DNA of 64,000 nucleotides, taken from positions 2,666,001-2,730,000 of the forward strand of contig NZ_JAYRJY010000001.1 in NCBI RefSeq assembly GCF_041906005.1, given 5' to 3'. Both the position numbers and the translations under genes were made by a program. Numbering within the stretch: the stretch's first letter is position 1; the number at the start of each line of letters is the position of its first letter. The notes beneath the pieces were generated by a model. The model saw only the letters and a program-made list of their open reading frames with translations, ran no database searches and was not told the origin of the DNA. Source of the DNA: Ferrovibrio sp041906005 (GTDB taxonomy: Bacteria; Pseudomonadota; Alphaproteobacteria; Ferrovibrionales; Ferrovibrionaceae). Of the stretch, positions 16,846-24,095 are shown in pieces.

Positions 16846-16881
16846 AACGCCCGCGGCGCCGGCCGCGGGCGTTTCTTTTTT
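16845..16881 (+). terminator. Terminator of the liv-type operon
   Basis: A perfect 13-bp stem AAACGCCCGCGGC / GCCGCGGGCGTTT, loop GCCG, then CTTTTTT. Its inner 11-bp stem is identical to that of the next terminator at 18220. Confidence 0.92.
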
Positions 16882-16946
16882 GCGCCACCGATGCCCCGTG
16901 AAGGCTAATGGGGATGCAATAAAATCCCTATGCCGCAGCCTGGCAT

Positions 16947-16974
16947 CCGGCTAGTCTTGTCGGGCAAATAATAA
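16947..16974 (+). promoter_or_regulatory. Conserved upstream block of binding-protein paralogue 2
   Basis: CCGGCTAGTCTT, followed by a CAAATAATAA stretch, begins 47 nt before the start codon. A closely similar block begins 48 nt before paralogue 3 (18319). TAGTCT could be a -10 element, as TAGACT is at 5771, but no good -35 is seen, so an activator may be needed. Confidence 0.45.
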
Positions 16975-16993
16975 ACTTTTTAGGGAGAGTGGA

Positions 16994-18187
16994 ATGCGTG
17001 GGGTAAAAGGGTTCGGCGTCGCTGCGGCGACCGCCATTGCGGTTATGTCCACCGGTGCAGTCTCCAGCGCGGCGAATGCGCAGAGCGTGCGCGGTGTCAC
17101 CAAGTCCGAGATCGTCATCGGCATGCATACCGATCTCAGCGGTCCGGCTGCGTCCTATGGCGTCAGTTCGTCGAATGCCATGCGGCTGAAATTCGAGGAA
17201 CTCAACGCCCAGGGTGGCGTGCATGGTCGCAAGATCCGCCTGATCGTTGAGGATCACCAGTACCAGGTGCCGCGCGCGGTGCAAGCCGCCAACAAGCTGA
17301 TCAACCGCGACAAGATATTCCTGATGGCCGGTGCGCTGGGTACGCCGCACAACAACGCCGTATTCCCTGACCAGTTCAAGGCCGGCGTGCCCAATCTGGC
17401 ACCGCTCACCGCCGCGCGCTCGATGAGCGAACCGTTCCATGAGCTGAAGTTCCAGACCTTCTCCAGCTATTACGACCATATCCGGGCCGGCATCAAATAT
17501 CTGGTCGAAAAGAACGGTCGTAAAAAGATCTGCACGCTCTATCAGGATACCGACTTCGGCAAGGAAATCCTGGAAGCGACCCAGGACCAGGCCAAGGCAA
17601 TGAACATGCAGGTGGTGGAGACCGCCACCAATACGCCGATCGCCACCGACTTCACCGCGCAGATCACCAAGCTGCGCACGGCCGGCTGCGATCTGGTTGC
17701 CATGGGCTCCATCGTGCGTGATGCGATCGTGCCCTATGCTACCGCGCGCAAGATGGGCTGGAATGATGTCGATTTCGTCGCCCAGTCGGCCAGCTTCGAT
17801 CAGATCGTGGCTTCCGCGCCGGGCGGTTCCACCGAGGGTCTGTATGTCGGCGCCGGCACCGTGATGCCCTATCGCGACACGGCCACCGGCGCGGTTGCCG
17901 CCTGGTGGGATGCCTACAAGGCCAAGTTTGGCACCGATCCGAATATCGGCGCCGTCTATGGCCACAACATCGCCGACCTGATCATCACGGCGCTGGACCG
18001 TGCGGGCAAGGACGTAACCACCGAGAAGTTCCTCAAGGGGCTGGAGAGCATCTCCGGCTATCGCGATATCTTCGGCGGCCCGGTGATCAGCTTTGGTCCG
18101 CAGAAGCATCAGGGCACCACTGAAGTCCTGTTCTTCCAGATCCAGAAGGGCCGCTTCACCCAGATTGCCGGCCCGCTGAAATACTAA
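16994..18187 (+). CDS. ABC transporter substrate-binding protein, LivK-type, paralogue 2
   Basis: A 397-residue secreted binding protein with a longer signal peptide ending at ANA|QS (about residue 29). The mature sequence is nearly collinear with paralogue 1 (VRGVTKSEIVIGMHTDLSG and PGGSTEGLYVGAGTVMPYRDTA). Differences are spread along the protein, so it diverged after duplication rather than by recent gene conversion. It has its own ribosome site (GGGAGAG), upstream block and terminator, so it is monocistronic. Confidence 0.93.
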   Translation: MRGVKGFGVAAATAIAVMSTGAVSSAANAQSVRGVTKSEIVIGMHTDLSGPAASYGVSSSNAMRLKFEELNAQGGVHGRKIRLIVEDHQYQVPRAVQAANKLINRDKIFLMAGALGTPHNNAVFPDQFKAGVPNLAPLTAARSMSEPFHELKFQTFSSYYDHIRAGIKYLVEKNGRKKICTLYQDTDFGKEILEATQDQAKAMNMQVVETATNTPIATDFTAQITKLRTAGCDLVAMGSIVRDAIVPYATARKMGWNDVDFVAQSASFDQIVASAPGGSTEGLYVGAGTVMPYRDTATGAVAAWWDAYKAKFGTDPNIGAVYGHNIADLIITALDRAGKDVTTEKFLKGLESISGYRDIFGGPVISFGPQKHQGTTEVLFFQIQKGRFTQIAGPLKY

Positions 18188-18219
18188 CTCGGAAACACAG
18201 GAACCGGCTTCGGCTCCAG

Positions 18220-18249
18220 ACGCCCGCGGCTTCGGCCGCGGGCGTTTTT
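18220..18249 (+). terminator. Terminator of binding-protein paralogue 2
   Basis: An 11-bp perfect stem ACGCCCGCGGC / GCCGCGGGCGT capped by a TTCG tetraloop, then T4. The stem is the same as in the terminator at 16845, suggesting the gene was duplicated together with its terminator. Confidence 0.9.
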
Positions 18250-18278
18250 ATTGCGCCGCAAAAGATAGGTCAGTGGCA

Positions 18279-18293
18279 TTGACGTAACGTAAC
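18279..18293. promoter_or_regulatory. Partial copy of the ACGT-N-ACGT palindrome
   Basis: TTGACGTAACGTAAC keeps the left arm and the ACGT-A-ACGT core of the palindrome at 9999. It lies about 75 nt upstream of paralogue 3. This suggests one regulator acting at both ends of the transporter region. Confidence 0.4.
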
Positions 18294-18318
18294 TTTGCGC
18301 TGCGACCGGTTTTGTTTC

Positions 18319-18347
18319 CCGGCTAGACTTTAGCCGCAAAACAATAA
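18319..18347 (+). promoter_or_regulatory. Conserved upstream block of binding-protein paralogue 3
   Basis: CCGGCTAGACTTTAG, then GCAAAACAATAA, matches the block before paralogue 2 at almost the same distance from the start codon. TAGACT is a plausible -10 element. Confidence 0.45.
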
Positions 18348-18366
18348 CACCCATGGGGAGGTCCGC

Positions 18367-19554
18367 ATGCGTAGGGTATCAGTACTCGCGGTCGCTGCGG
18401 CGGCCATTGCCATTAGCTTTGCCACTGGCGCACTGGCGCAATCAGCCAAGGTGCGCGGCGTCAGCAAATCCGAAATCGTGATCGGCATGCACACCGATCT
18501 CAGCGGCGTGGCGGCGTCTTATGGCGTCAATTCCGCCAACGCGATGCGGCTGCGTATCGACGAGATCAACGAGCAGGGCGGCATCCATGGCCGCAAGATC
18601 CGACTGATCGTGGAGGATAACCAGTACCAGGTGCCGCGTGCCGTGCAGGCGGCCAACAAGCTGATCAACCGCGACAACATTTTCCTCATGGCCGGCGCGC
18701 TCGGTACGCCGATGAACAACGCGGTGCTGCCTGATCAGCTCAAGGCCGGGGTGCCGAACCTGTTTCCCATCACCGCGGCACGGCAGATGCACGAGCCGTT
18801 TCATAAGCTGAAATTCGCGCTCGGCGCCACGTATTACGATCAGATCCGGGCCGGCATCAAATGGATGGTTGCCAACAAGGGCAAACAGAAAATATGCACG
18901 CTTTATCAGGACACCGATTTCGGCAAGGAAATCCTTGAGGCCGCACAGGATCAGACCAAGGCGATGAACCTGCCACTGGTGGAAACCGCCACCAACAAGC
19001 CGGCCGATACGGATTTTACCGCGCAGATCGCCAAGCTGCGTGCGGCGAATTGCGATCTGGTCGTGCTGGGCACGATCATCCGCGATGCGATCGTGCCCTA
19101 CGGCACGGCGCGCAAGATGGGCTGGAATGTCGATTTCCTCGGCCAGTCGGCGAATTACGACCAGATCGTTGCCGGTGCACCCGGCGGCGCCACCGAGGGT
19201 CTGTACACCATGGCCGGCACGGTACTGCCCTATCGTGATACGGCCAATCCGACCGTGGTGGCCTGGATGGATCGCTACAAGGCGAAATTCGGCAATGACC
19301 CCAACATCGGCGCTGTTTACGGCTACGCGCTGATGGATCTCGTTGCCATCGCGTTGGACAAGGCTGGCAAGGATCCGAATGTGGACCGGTTCGTTGCCGC
19401 CCTGGAGGGCATCAATGGCTATCGCGACATCTTCGGCGGGCCGGTAGCCAGTTTTGGGCCGAACAAGCATTTCGGCTCGAATTCCAGCTTCCTGTTCCAG
19501 GTGCAGAAAGGCCGCTTCGTGCTGATCGAGGGTCCGGTCAGTTACGGCAGCTGA
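18367..19554 (+). CDS. ABC transporter substrate-binding protein, LivK-type, paralogue 3
   Basis: A 395-residue secreted binding protein with signal peptide ending at ALA|QS (about residue 25). It is the most diverged of the three. It keeps VRGVSKSEIVIGMHTDLSG and TLYQDTDFGKEILEA. The hinge and pocket regions differ: LGQSANYDQIVAG and YTMAGTVLPYRDTANPT replace the FDQIVASAPGG and GAGTVMPYRDTA versions of the other two. This points to an altered ligand preference. A GGGGAGG ribosome site precedes the ATG. It has its own promoter-like block, partial operator and terminator. Confidence 0.93.
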   Translation: MRRVSVLAVAAAAIAISFATGALAQSAKVRGVSKSEIVIGMHTDLSGVAASYGVNSANAMRLRIDEINEQGGIHGRKIRLIVEDNQYQVPRAVQAANKLINRDNIFLMAGALGTPMNNAVLPDQLKAGVPNLFPITAARQMHEPFHKLKFALGATYYDQIRAGIKWMVANKGKQKICTLYQDTDFGKEILEAAQDQTKAMNLPLVETATNKPADTDFTAQIAKLRAANCDLVVLGTIIRDAIVPYGTARKMGWNVDFLGQSANYDQIVAGAPGGATEGLYTMAGTVLPYRDTANPTVVAWMDRYKAKFGNDPNIGAVYGYALMDLVAIALDKAGKDPNVDRFVAALEGINGYRDIFGGPVASFGPNKHFGSNSSFLFQVQKGRFVLIEGPVSYGS

Positions 19555-19573
19555 ACCCCGCCTGAAACCGACC

Positions 19574-19608
19574 GCCGCAGCCGGTCTGTACCGGCTGCGG
19601 CTTTTTTT
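19574..19608 (+). terminator. Terminator of binding-protein paralogue 3
   Basis: A perfect 11-bp stem GCCGCAGCCGG / CCGGCTGCGGC, loop TCTGTA, then T7. The stem is unlike those of the first two paralogues. Confidence 0.92.
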
Positions 19609-19692
19609 ATGCCCGTCGCCTGAAGGTGGCAGGTGCATTAATCCGATAGGCATGGCAAAACGGGCCATTGCTGTCTCCGTTCTGCGGTTTCC

Positions 19693-20604
19693 ATGCCCGT
19701 ATTGCCAACTTTCGCCGCCCTGCCGCAAACCTCGCGCGGCATAGGTTTCATGATCCTGGCCGTATCGTTGTTTGGCTGCATGGATGCACTGGTGAAATGG
19801 CTCACCGCCAGCTACCCGGTGCTGCAGATCATGTTCTTCCGCAGCCTTTGCGCCTTGATTCCGATTTTATGGATGGTGGCGCGTGGCCCGGCGGGTTTCT
19901 CGGTGCTGCGCACGCATCGCCTGGGCGCCCATACCGTGCGGTCGGGCTTCGGCCTGGCCGCGATGTTCGGTTTCTTCTCGGCCTATCAGTTCATGCCGTT
20001 GGCTGACGTGACGGCGATTGCTTTTTCCGGCCCGATCTTCATTGCCGGTTTGTCGGTCTGGTTGCTGGGCGAGCGCGTAGGCCTGCATCGCTGGTCGGCT
20101 ATCGTGGTTGGCTTTGTCGGCATGCTGGTGATCGTGCGTCCCGGCATCGGCATGGTGCAGAATGGGGCGCTGATCGTGGTGGCGGCCACCCTGCTTTATG
20201 CACTGGCGATGATCCAGATCCGCAAACTCAGCAGCACCGAACCCTCCACGGCGATTGCCTTCTATTTCACGGCGTTCTGCACCATTGTCACCGCGCTGGC
20301 CCTGCCGTTCGTCTGGGTTATGCCGGTCTGGCGCGATGTGCCATTGCTGCTGGGCGTCGGCCTGTTCGGCGGTGCTGCACAGTTGTTCATGACGCGGGCT
20401 TACAGTCTCGCCCCGGCCGCCGTGGTGGCGCCCTTCGACTATACCCACCTGCTGTGGTCGGTAATGTTTGGCTGGTATGTGTGGAGCGATTTCCCCGACG
20501 CACAGACCTGGATCGGCTGCATCATCGTGGTGGCCAGTGGGCTCTACATTCTGTGGCGCGAGACCATGAAACGCACGGCGGTGCCGCCACTGATCACGGA
20601 ATAG
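19693..20604 (+). CDS. DMT-superfamily (EamA) transporter
   Basis: A 303-residue inner-membrane protein with ten predicted hydrophobic segments arranged as two EamA repeats. The first begins GIGFMILAVSLFGCMDALVK and the second ALIVVAATLLYALAMIQIRK. Conserved features include PLADVTAIAFSGPIF at the repeat end and FDYTHLLWSVMFGW in the second repeat. Family members export amino acids, nucleosides or other metabolites; the substrate is unknown. Nothing nearby suggests a partner, and the upstream terminator isolates it from the transporter cluster. Confidence 0.9.
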   Translation: MPVLPTFAALPQTSRGIGFMILAVSLFGCMDALVKWLTASYPVLQIMFFRSLCALIPILWMVARGPAGFSVLRTHRLGAHTVRSGFGLAAMFGFFSAYQFMPLADVTAIAFSGPIFIAGLSVWLLGERVGLHRWSAIVVGFVGMLVIVRPGIGMVQNGALIVVAATLLYALAMIQIRKLSSTEPSTAIAFYFTAFCTIVTALALPFVWVMPVWRDVPLLLGVGLFGGAAQLFMTRAYSLAPAAVVAPFDYTHLLWSVMFGWYVWSDFPDAQTWIGCIIVVASGLYILWRETMKRTAVPPLITE

Positions 20605-20648
20605 GGTGCGACAGGGAGTGTCGGGGGGATGTCGGGAGATACGCGCGC

Positions 20649-20725
20649 TGGTCGGAGTGAGAGGATTCGAACCTCCGGCCCCTAGCTCCCGAAGCTAGTG
20701 CTCTACCAGGCTGAGCTACACTCCG
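20649..20725 (-). tRNA. tRNA-Pro (anticodon CGG)
   Basis: A 77-nt cloverleaf read on the minus strand. The acceptor is CGGAGTG paired with CACTCCG. The anticodon stem CTAGC / GCTAG encloses loop TTCGGGA (anticodon CGG, codon CCG), and the T arm is CCGGAGGTTCGAATCCTC-like. The discriminator is A and CCA is encoded. C1-G72 is typical of bacterial tRNA-Pro. Confidence 0.97.
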
Positions 20726-20742
20726 ACACCGGCGCGGGCGCC

Positions 20743-20771
20743 TGTATAGCGCCTGGGCGACCGCCCCGCAA
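20743..20771 (-). promoter_or_regulatory. Promoter of tRNA-Pro
   Basis: On the minus strand, TTGCGG, a 17-nt spacer, then TATACA, ending 17 nt before the mature tRNA 5' end. Position and sequence fit a stable-RNA promoter. Confidence 0.65.
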
Positions 20772-20844
20772 GCGGCCCGGCCGCTGAATCCCGGATCAAT
20801 CCCCAGAAATCGGCCAGACGCCGATTGCCTGTCCGATCAGGGGC

Positions 20845-21876
20845 TTAGAGGGCCCGTTCAATGGCGAAATCAACCGCCTCGGCCAGCGCGTCGCGCATGG
20901 CGCTAGGGGCGAACAGCTCCAGGGCCTGATGGGCCTTCTGGCCGTAATGGCGGGCACGGGCCAAGGTTTCCTCGATGGTGCCGTGGCGCTGGATATAGCG
21001 CAGGGCCTGGGGCCAGTCTTCCGCCGTCTGCTGTTCCGGCTGCTCGATGGTGCGGCGCCAGAATTCCCGTTCCGCCACGCTGCCCTTGTTGAAGGCAAGC
21101 ACGATCGGCAGGGTGACCTTGCCTTCCTTGAAGTCGTCGCCGGTATTCTTGCCCAGCGTTGCGCCGTCGGAGGCGTAATCCAGGGCGTCGTCGACCAGCT
21201 GGAAGGCGATGCCAAGATAACGGCCGTAATCGTCCAGCGTCTGCGCCTCGGCCTGCGGTCGGTCGGCGATCACCGCACCGACCCGGCAGGCGGCGGCAAA
21301 CAGCGCGGCGGTCTTGGATTCGATCACCTTGAGGTAATCGGCCTCTGAGGAATCCATGTCGTTTGCCGTCATCAGCTGCAGCACCTCACCCTCGGCGATC
21401 ACTGCCGAGGCATTGGCCAGGATGCGCAGCACTTCCAGCGAGCCGGTTTCGACCATCAGCTGGAAGGCACGGCTGAACAGGAAATCGCCGACCAGCACCG
21501 AAGGCTGATTGCCCCACAGCACGTTGGCGGTGGCGCTGCCGCGGCGGCGGTCGCTTTCGTCCACCACATCGTCATGCAGCAGGGTGGCGGTATGGATGAA
21601 CTCGACGCAGGTGGCCAGCAGCACGTGCTTGTCGCTGCCATAGCCGCACAGCCTGGCCGCACCCAGTGTCAGCAATGGGCGGATGCGTTTGCCGCCGGAC
21701 GCAATCAGATGGCTGGCCAGTTCGGGGATCAGGCTGACATCGCTGGCCATGCGGGCGATGATCTCGCGGTTAACCGCGGCCATGTCGTCGGCCACCAAGG
21801 CGCGCAGGGGCTCGATGCTGGGTGCCGTTTTGGCTGCCGGCCGGCTGTCGAACTGGGATTTGGATGCCGTTTGCAT
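20845..21876 (-). CDS. Polyprenyl diphosphate synthase (octaprenyl/decaprenyl type)
   Basis: Builds the ubiquinone side chain by trans-prenyl transfer from isopentenyl diphosphate. The 343-residue length matches IspB-type enzymes. Landmarks are GGKRIRPLL (about 61-69), the first aspartate-rich motif LLHDDVVDESDRRR (Asp102 and Asp103) and the second motif QLVDDALDY (Asp228, Asp229, Asp232). GKNTGDDFKEGKVTLP follows. Chain length cannot be fixed by eye. It is divergent from the methyltransferase gene, with about 105 nt between them. Confidence 0.93.
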   Translation of the reverse strand: MQTASKSQFDSRPAAKTAPSIEPLRALVADDMAAVNREIIARMASDVSLIPELASHLIASGGKRIRPLLTLGAARLCGYGSDKHVLLATCVEFIHTATLLHDDVVDESDRRRGSATANVLWGNQPSVLVGDFLFSRAFQLMVETGSLEVLRILANASAVIAEGEVLQLMTANDMDSSEADYLKVIESKTAALFAAACRVGAVIADRPQAEAQTLDDYGRYLGIAFQLVDDALDYASDGATLGKNTGDDFKEGKVTLPIVLAFNKGSVAEREFWRRTIEQPEQQTAEDWPQALRYIQRHGTIEETLARARHYGQKAHQALELFAPSAMRDALAEAVDFAIERAL

Positions 21877-21981
21877 CGCGCGGATGATGCCCGTGATTGT
21901 GTTAAGCTGTTCCGCTGGAGCATAGTGGGATGGCGAAACCGGTCAAGCGCCGCCCTTTGTTAAGCCGTTGTTCCAGATCAC

Positions 21982-22728
21982 ATGATTGAAACCGATCACA
22001 CCCGCGATGCCCTGCTGGGCGGCCTGGTCCACCTGGAACAGCCGCGCAAGGGCCAGCGCGCCAGTGCCGATGCCGTGATGTTGGCCGCCGCCGTGCCGGC
22101 CCGGACCGGCCAGCAGGTGCTCGAGCTGGGCAGCGGCAGTGGGGTAGGCATGCTCTGCCTGGCCGCGCGCGTGCCGAAGGCCAAAATTGACGGCATCGAA
22201 CTGCAGTCCGATCTGGTCGCGCTCTGTGCCAGAAACATCGCCGCCAACGGACTGGAGGGACGCCTGCGCGTGGTGGCTGGGGATATCCGCCGGCGCGTGA
22301 GCGGGATTCAGCCCAACAGTTACGATCATGTCTTCGCCAATCCGCCGTATTTCGACAGTCAGCGTCATCGCGCCTCGCCTCATGCCGGCCGTGCTACCGC
22401 CCGGTCGGAAGCGGATGAGGCCGATCTGGCGCATTGGATCGCCGCCATGCTGCGCCATGCCAGGCCGGGCGGGGGGCTGACCCTGATCCATAAAGCCGAC
22501 CGCCTGCCCGATCTGCTGGCGGCCCTGACGCCCAAGGCCGGTGCGATTCGGGTGATTCCGCTCTGGTCCAAGGCCGGCCAGCCGGCCAAGCGGGTCATCC
22601 TGCGGGCCATCAAGGGCAGCAAGGCCCCACTGACATTGGATCCCGGCCTGCTGTTGCATCAGCCCGATGGCAGCTATTTCCCGGCGGTGGATGCCGTGTT
22701 GCGTCAGGGAGCGGCCTTTCCGGCCTGA
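21982..22728 (+). CDS. TrmN6/YfiC-family tRNA adenine N6-methyltransferase-like protein
   Basis: A 248-residue SAM-dependent methyltransferase. Motif I is VLELGSGSGVG (about 46-56), the acidic SAM ligand is GIELQ, and the catalytic NPPY is at 120-123, the signature of N-methylation of a base amino group. The N-terminus LLGGLVHLEQPRKGQRASADAV and the C-terminal layout match the TrmN6/YfiC group, which methylates A37 of tRNA-Val in enterobacteria. The target here is inferred by family only. Confidence 0.85.
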   Translation: MIETDHTRDALLGGLVHLEQPRKGQRASADAVMLAAAVPARTGQQVLELGSGSGVGMLCLAARVPKAKIDGIELQSDLVALCARNIAANGLEGRLRVVAGDIRRRVSGIQPNSYDHVFANPPYFDSQRHRASPHAGRATARSEADEADLAHWIAAMLRHARPGGGLTLIHKADRLPDLLAALTPKAGAIRVIPLWSKAGQPAKRVILRAIKGSKAPLTLDPGLLLHQPDGSYFPAVDAVLRQGAAFPA

Positions 22729-22836
22729 CTCGTCGGTCTTGCGGCTTTGGCCGGCAGACCCCACTATAATTAACCACTCGTTCCATTTCGCCTTGGGCGG
22801 CGCCTGCCGTCCGGCCAGCCCGGTACCCAGCCCCCG

Positions 22837-23070
22837 ATGCTTAAATTTCTCCTGCTGATTCTGGTGATTGCCGCCGTTTGGTATGGCTTTCGCTACGTCA
22901 ACAAACCCAAACCGCCGGTCGCCCCGCCGGCCCCGCCGCCACAGGTGAAGTCACCGCCCGGCCAGGCCGAGGACCTGGCTCCCTGTCCGGTTTGTGGTGC
23001 CTATGTCGCTCCCGGAACGGCGAAATCCTGCGGCCGTGCCGACTGCCCTTATCCGCCTGCCCAGAACTAG
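22837..23070 (+). CDS. Small membrane-anchored zinc-ribbon protein (PP0621-like)
   Basis: A 77-residue protein. One N-terminal membrane helix (residues 2-18) is followed by a Pro-rich linker KPKPPVAPPAPPP. A C-terminal four-cysteine motif (CPVC, then CGRADC) would bind zinc. This resembles the small PP0621-type family of unknown role. It precedes glyQ on the same strand, but a good promoter lies between them. Function unknown. Confidence 0.7.
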   Translation: MLKFLLLILVIAAVWYGFRYVNKPKPPVAPPAPPPQVKSPPGQAEDLAPCPVCGAYVAPGTAKSCGRADCPYPPAQN

Positions 23071-23116
23071 GGATTTGCCGCGACATTTTTGGCCTTAAGT
23101 CCGGGCTCTCAATGGC

Positions 23117-23145
23117 TTGACCCCATGGCGGACGGTGGTTAAGGT
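23117..23145 (+). promoter_or_regulatory. Putative promoter of glyQS
   Basis: TTGACC, a 17-nt spacer, then TAAGGT, about 55 nt before glyQ. The -35 is near consensus and the -10 weaker. Confidence 0.5.
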
Positions 23146-23200
23146 CCGCGCGTTTTTCGACCACCCCAACGCATAAGGCGAGAGCGCAAAGGATCCTGCG

Positions 23201-24094
23201 ATGGCGCCCACCGGAATCGCCGCGGCTTCGTCGTTCCAGGACCTGATTCTCACCCTGCAGAGCTACTGGGCGCGTCAGGGCTGCCTTCTGCTGCAACCCT
23301 ATGACATGGAAGTTGGGGCGGGCACTTTCCATCCAGCCACCACCCTGCGTGCACTTGGCCCCGAGCCCTGGAATGCCGCCTATGTGCAGCCGTCGCGCCG
23401 GCCCAAGGATGGCCGCTATGGCGACAACCCCAACCGGCTGCAGCATTACTATCAGTTTCAGGTGATCCTGAAGCCGAGCCCGGCCAATGTGCTGGAGCTT
23501 TACCTCGGTTCGCTGAAGGCGCTGGGCATCGATCCCGGCCACCACGACATCCGCTTCGTCGAGGACGACTGGGAAAGCCCGACGCTGGGGGCCTGGGGCC
23601 TCGGCTGGGAAGTCTGGTGCGATGGCATGGAAGTGACGCAGTTCACCTATTTCCAGCAGGTCGGCGGTTTCGACTGCGACCCCGTCGCGGCCGAGATCAC
23701 CTATGGCCTGGAACGCCTGGCTATGTATGTGCAGGGCAAGGACAACGTCTACGATCTGGATTTCAATGGCCGCGGCGTGAAATACGGCGAGGTGTTCCAC
23801 CAGGCCGAACGCGAATTCTCGGCGTATAATTTCGAGCACGCCGATACCGAACAATTGTTTCGTCGCTTTGTCGATGTCGAGAAGGAATGCCACGCCCTGA
23901 TCGCGCAAGGTCTGGCCCTGCCGGCTTATGACCAGTGCATGAAGGCCAGCCACACCTTCAATCTGCTGGATGCGCGCGGCGTGATCAGCGTTACCGAACG
24001 CGCCGCCTATATCGGCCGTGTGCGCGCGCTGGCCAAAGCCTGCTGCGCCCAATGGCTGAGGTCGCGTGGTCACAATGTGGTCGAGGGCGCCTGA
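23201..24094 (+). CDS. glyQ: Glycine-tRNA ligase alpha subunit
   Basis: The catalytic core subunit of the bacterial alpha2-beta2 glycyl-tRNA synthetase, 297 residues. Class II-type motifs are visible: ARQGCLLLQPYDMEVGAGT near the N-terminus, QPSRRPKDGRYG, QYYQFQVILKPSP-like motif 2 and EITYGLERLAMY as motif 3. The sequence is highly conserved and full length. The stop codon is followed one base later by the glyS start, so the subunits are translationally coupled. Confidence 0.97.
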   Translation: MAPTGIAAASSFQDLILTLQSYWARQGCLLLQPYDMEVGAGTFHPATTLRALGPEPWNAAYVQPSRRPKDGRYGDNPNRLQHYYQFQVILKPSPANVLELYLGSLKALGIDPGHHDIRFVEDDWESPTLGAWGLGWEVWCDGMEVTQFTYFQQVGGFDCDPVAAEITYGLERLAMYVQGKDNVYDLDFNGRGVKYGEVFHQAEREFSAYNFEHADTEQLFRRFVDVEKECHALIAQGLALPAYDQCMKASHTFNLLDARGVISVTERAAYIGRVRALAKACCAQWLRSRGHNVVEGA

Positions 24095-24095
24095 G

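Noticed and set aside
23071..23200. Possible riboswitch before glyQ
   Set aside because: The 130-nt gap contains a promoter-like site close to the gene, leaving about 50 nt of leader, too short for a known glycine riboswitch or T-box, and no terminator hairpin is present.
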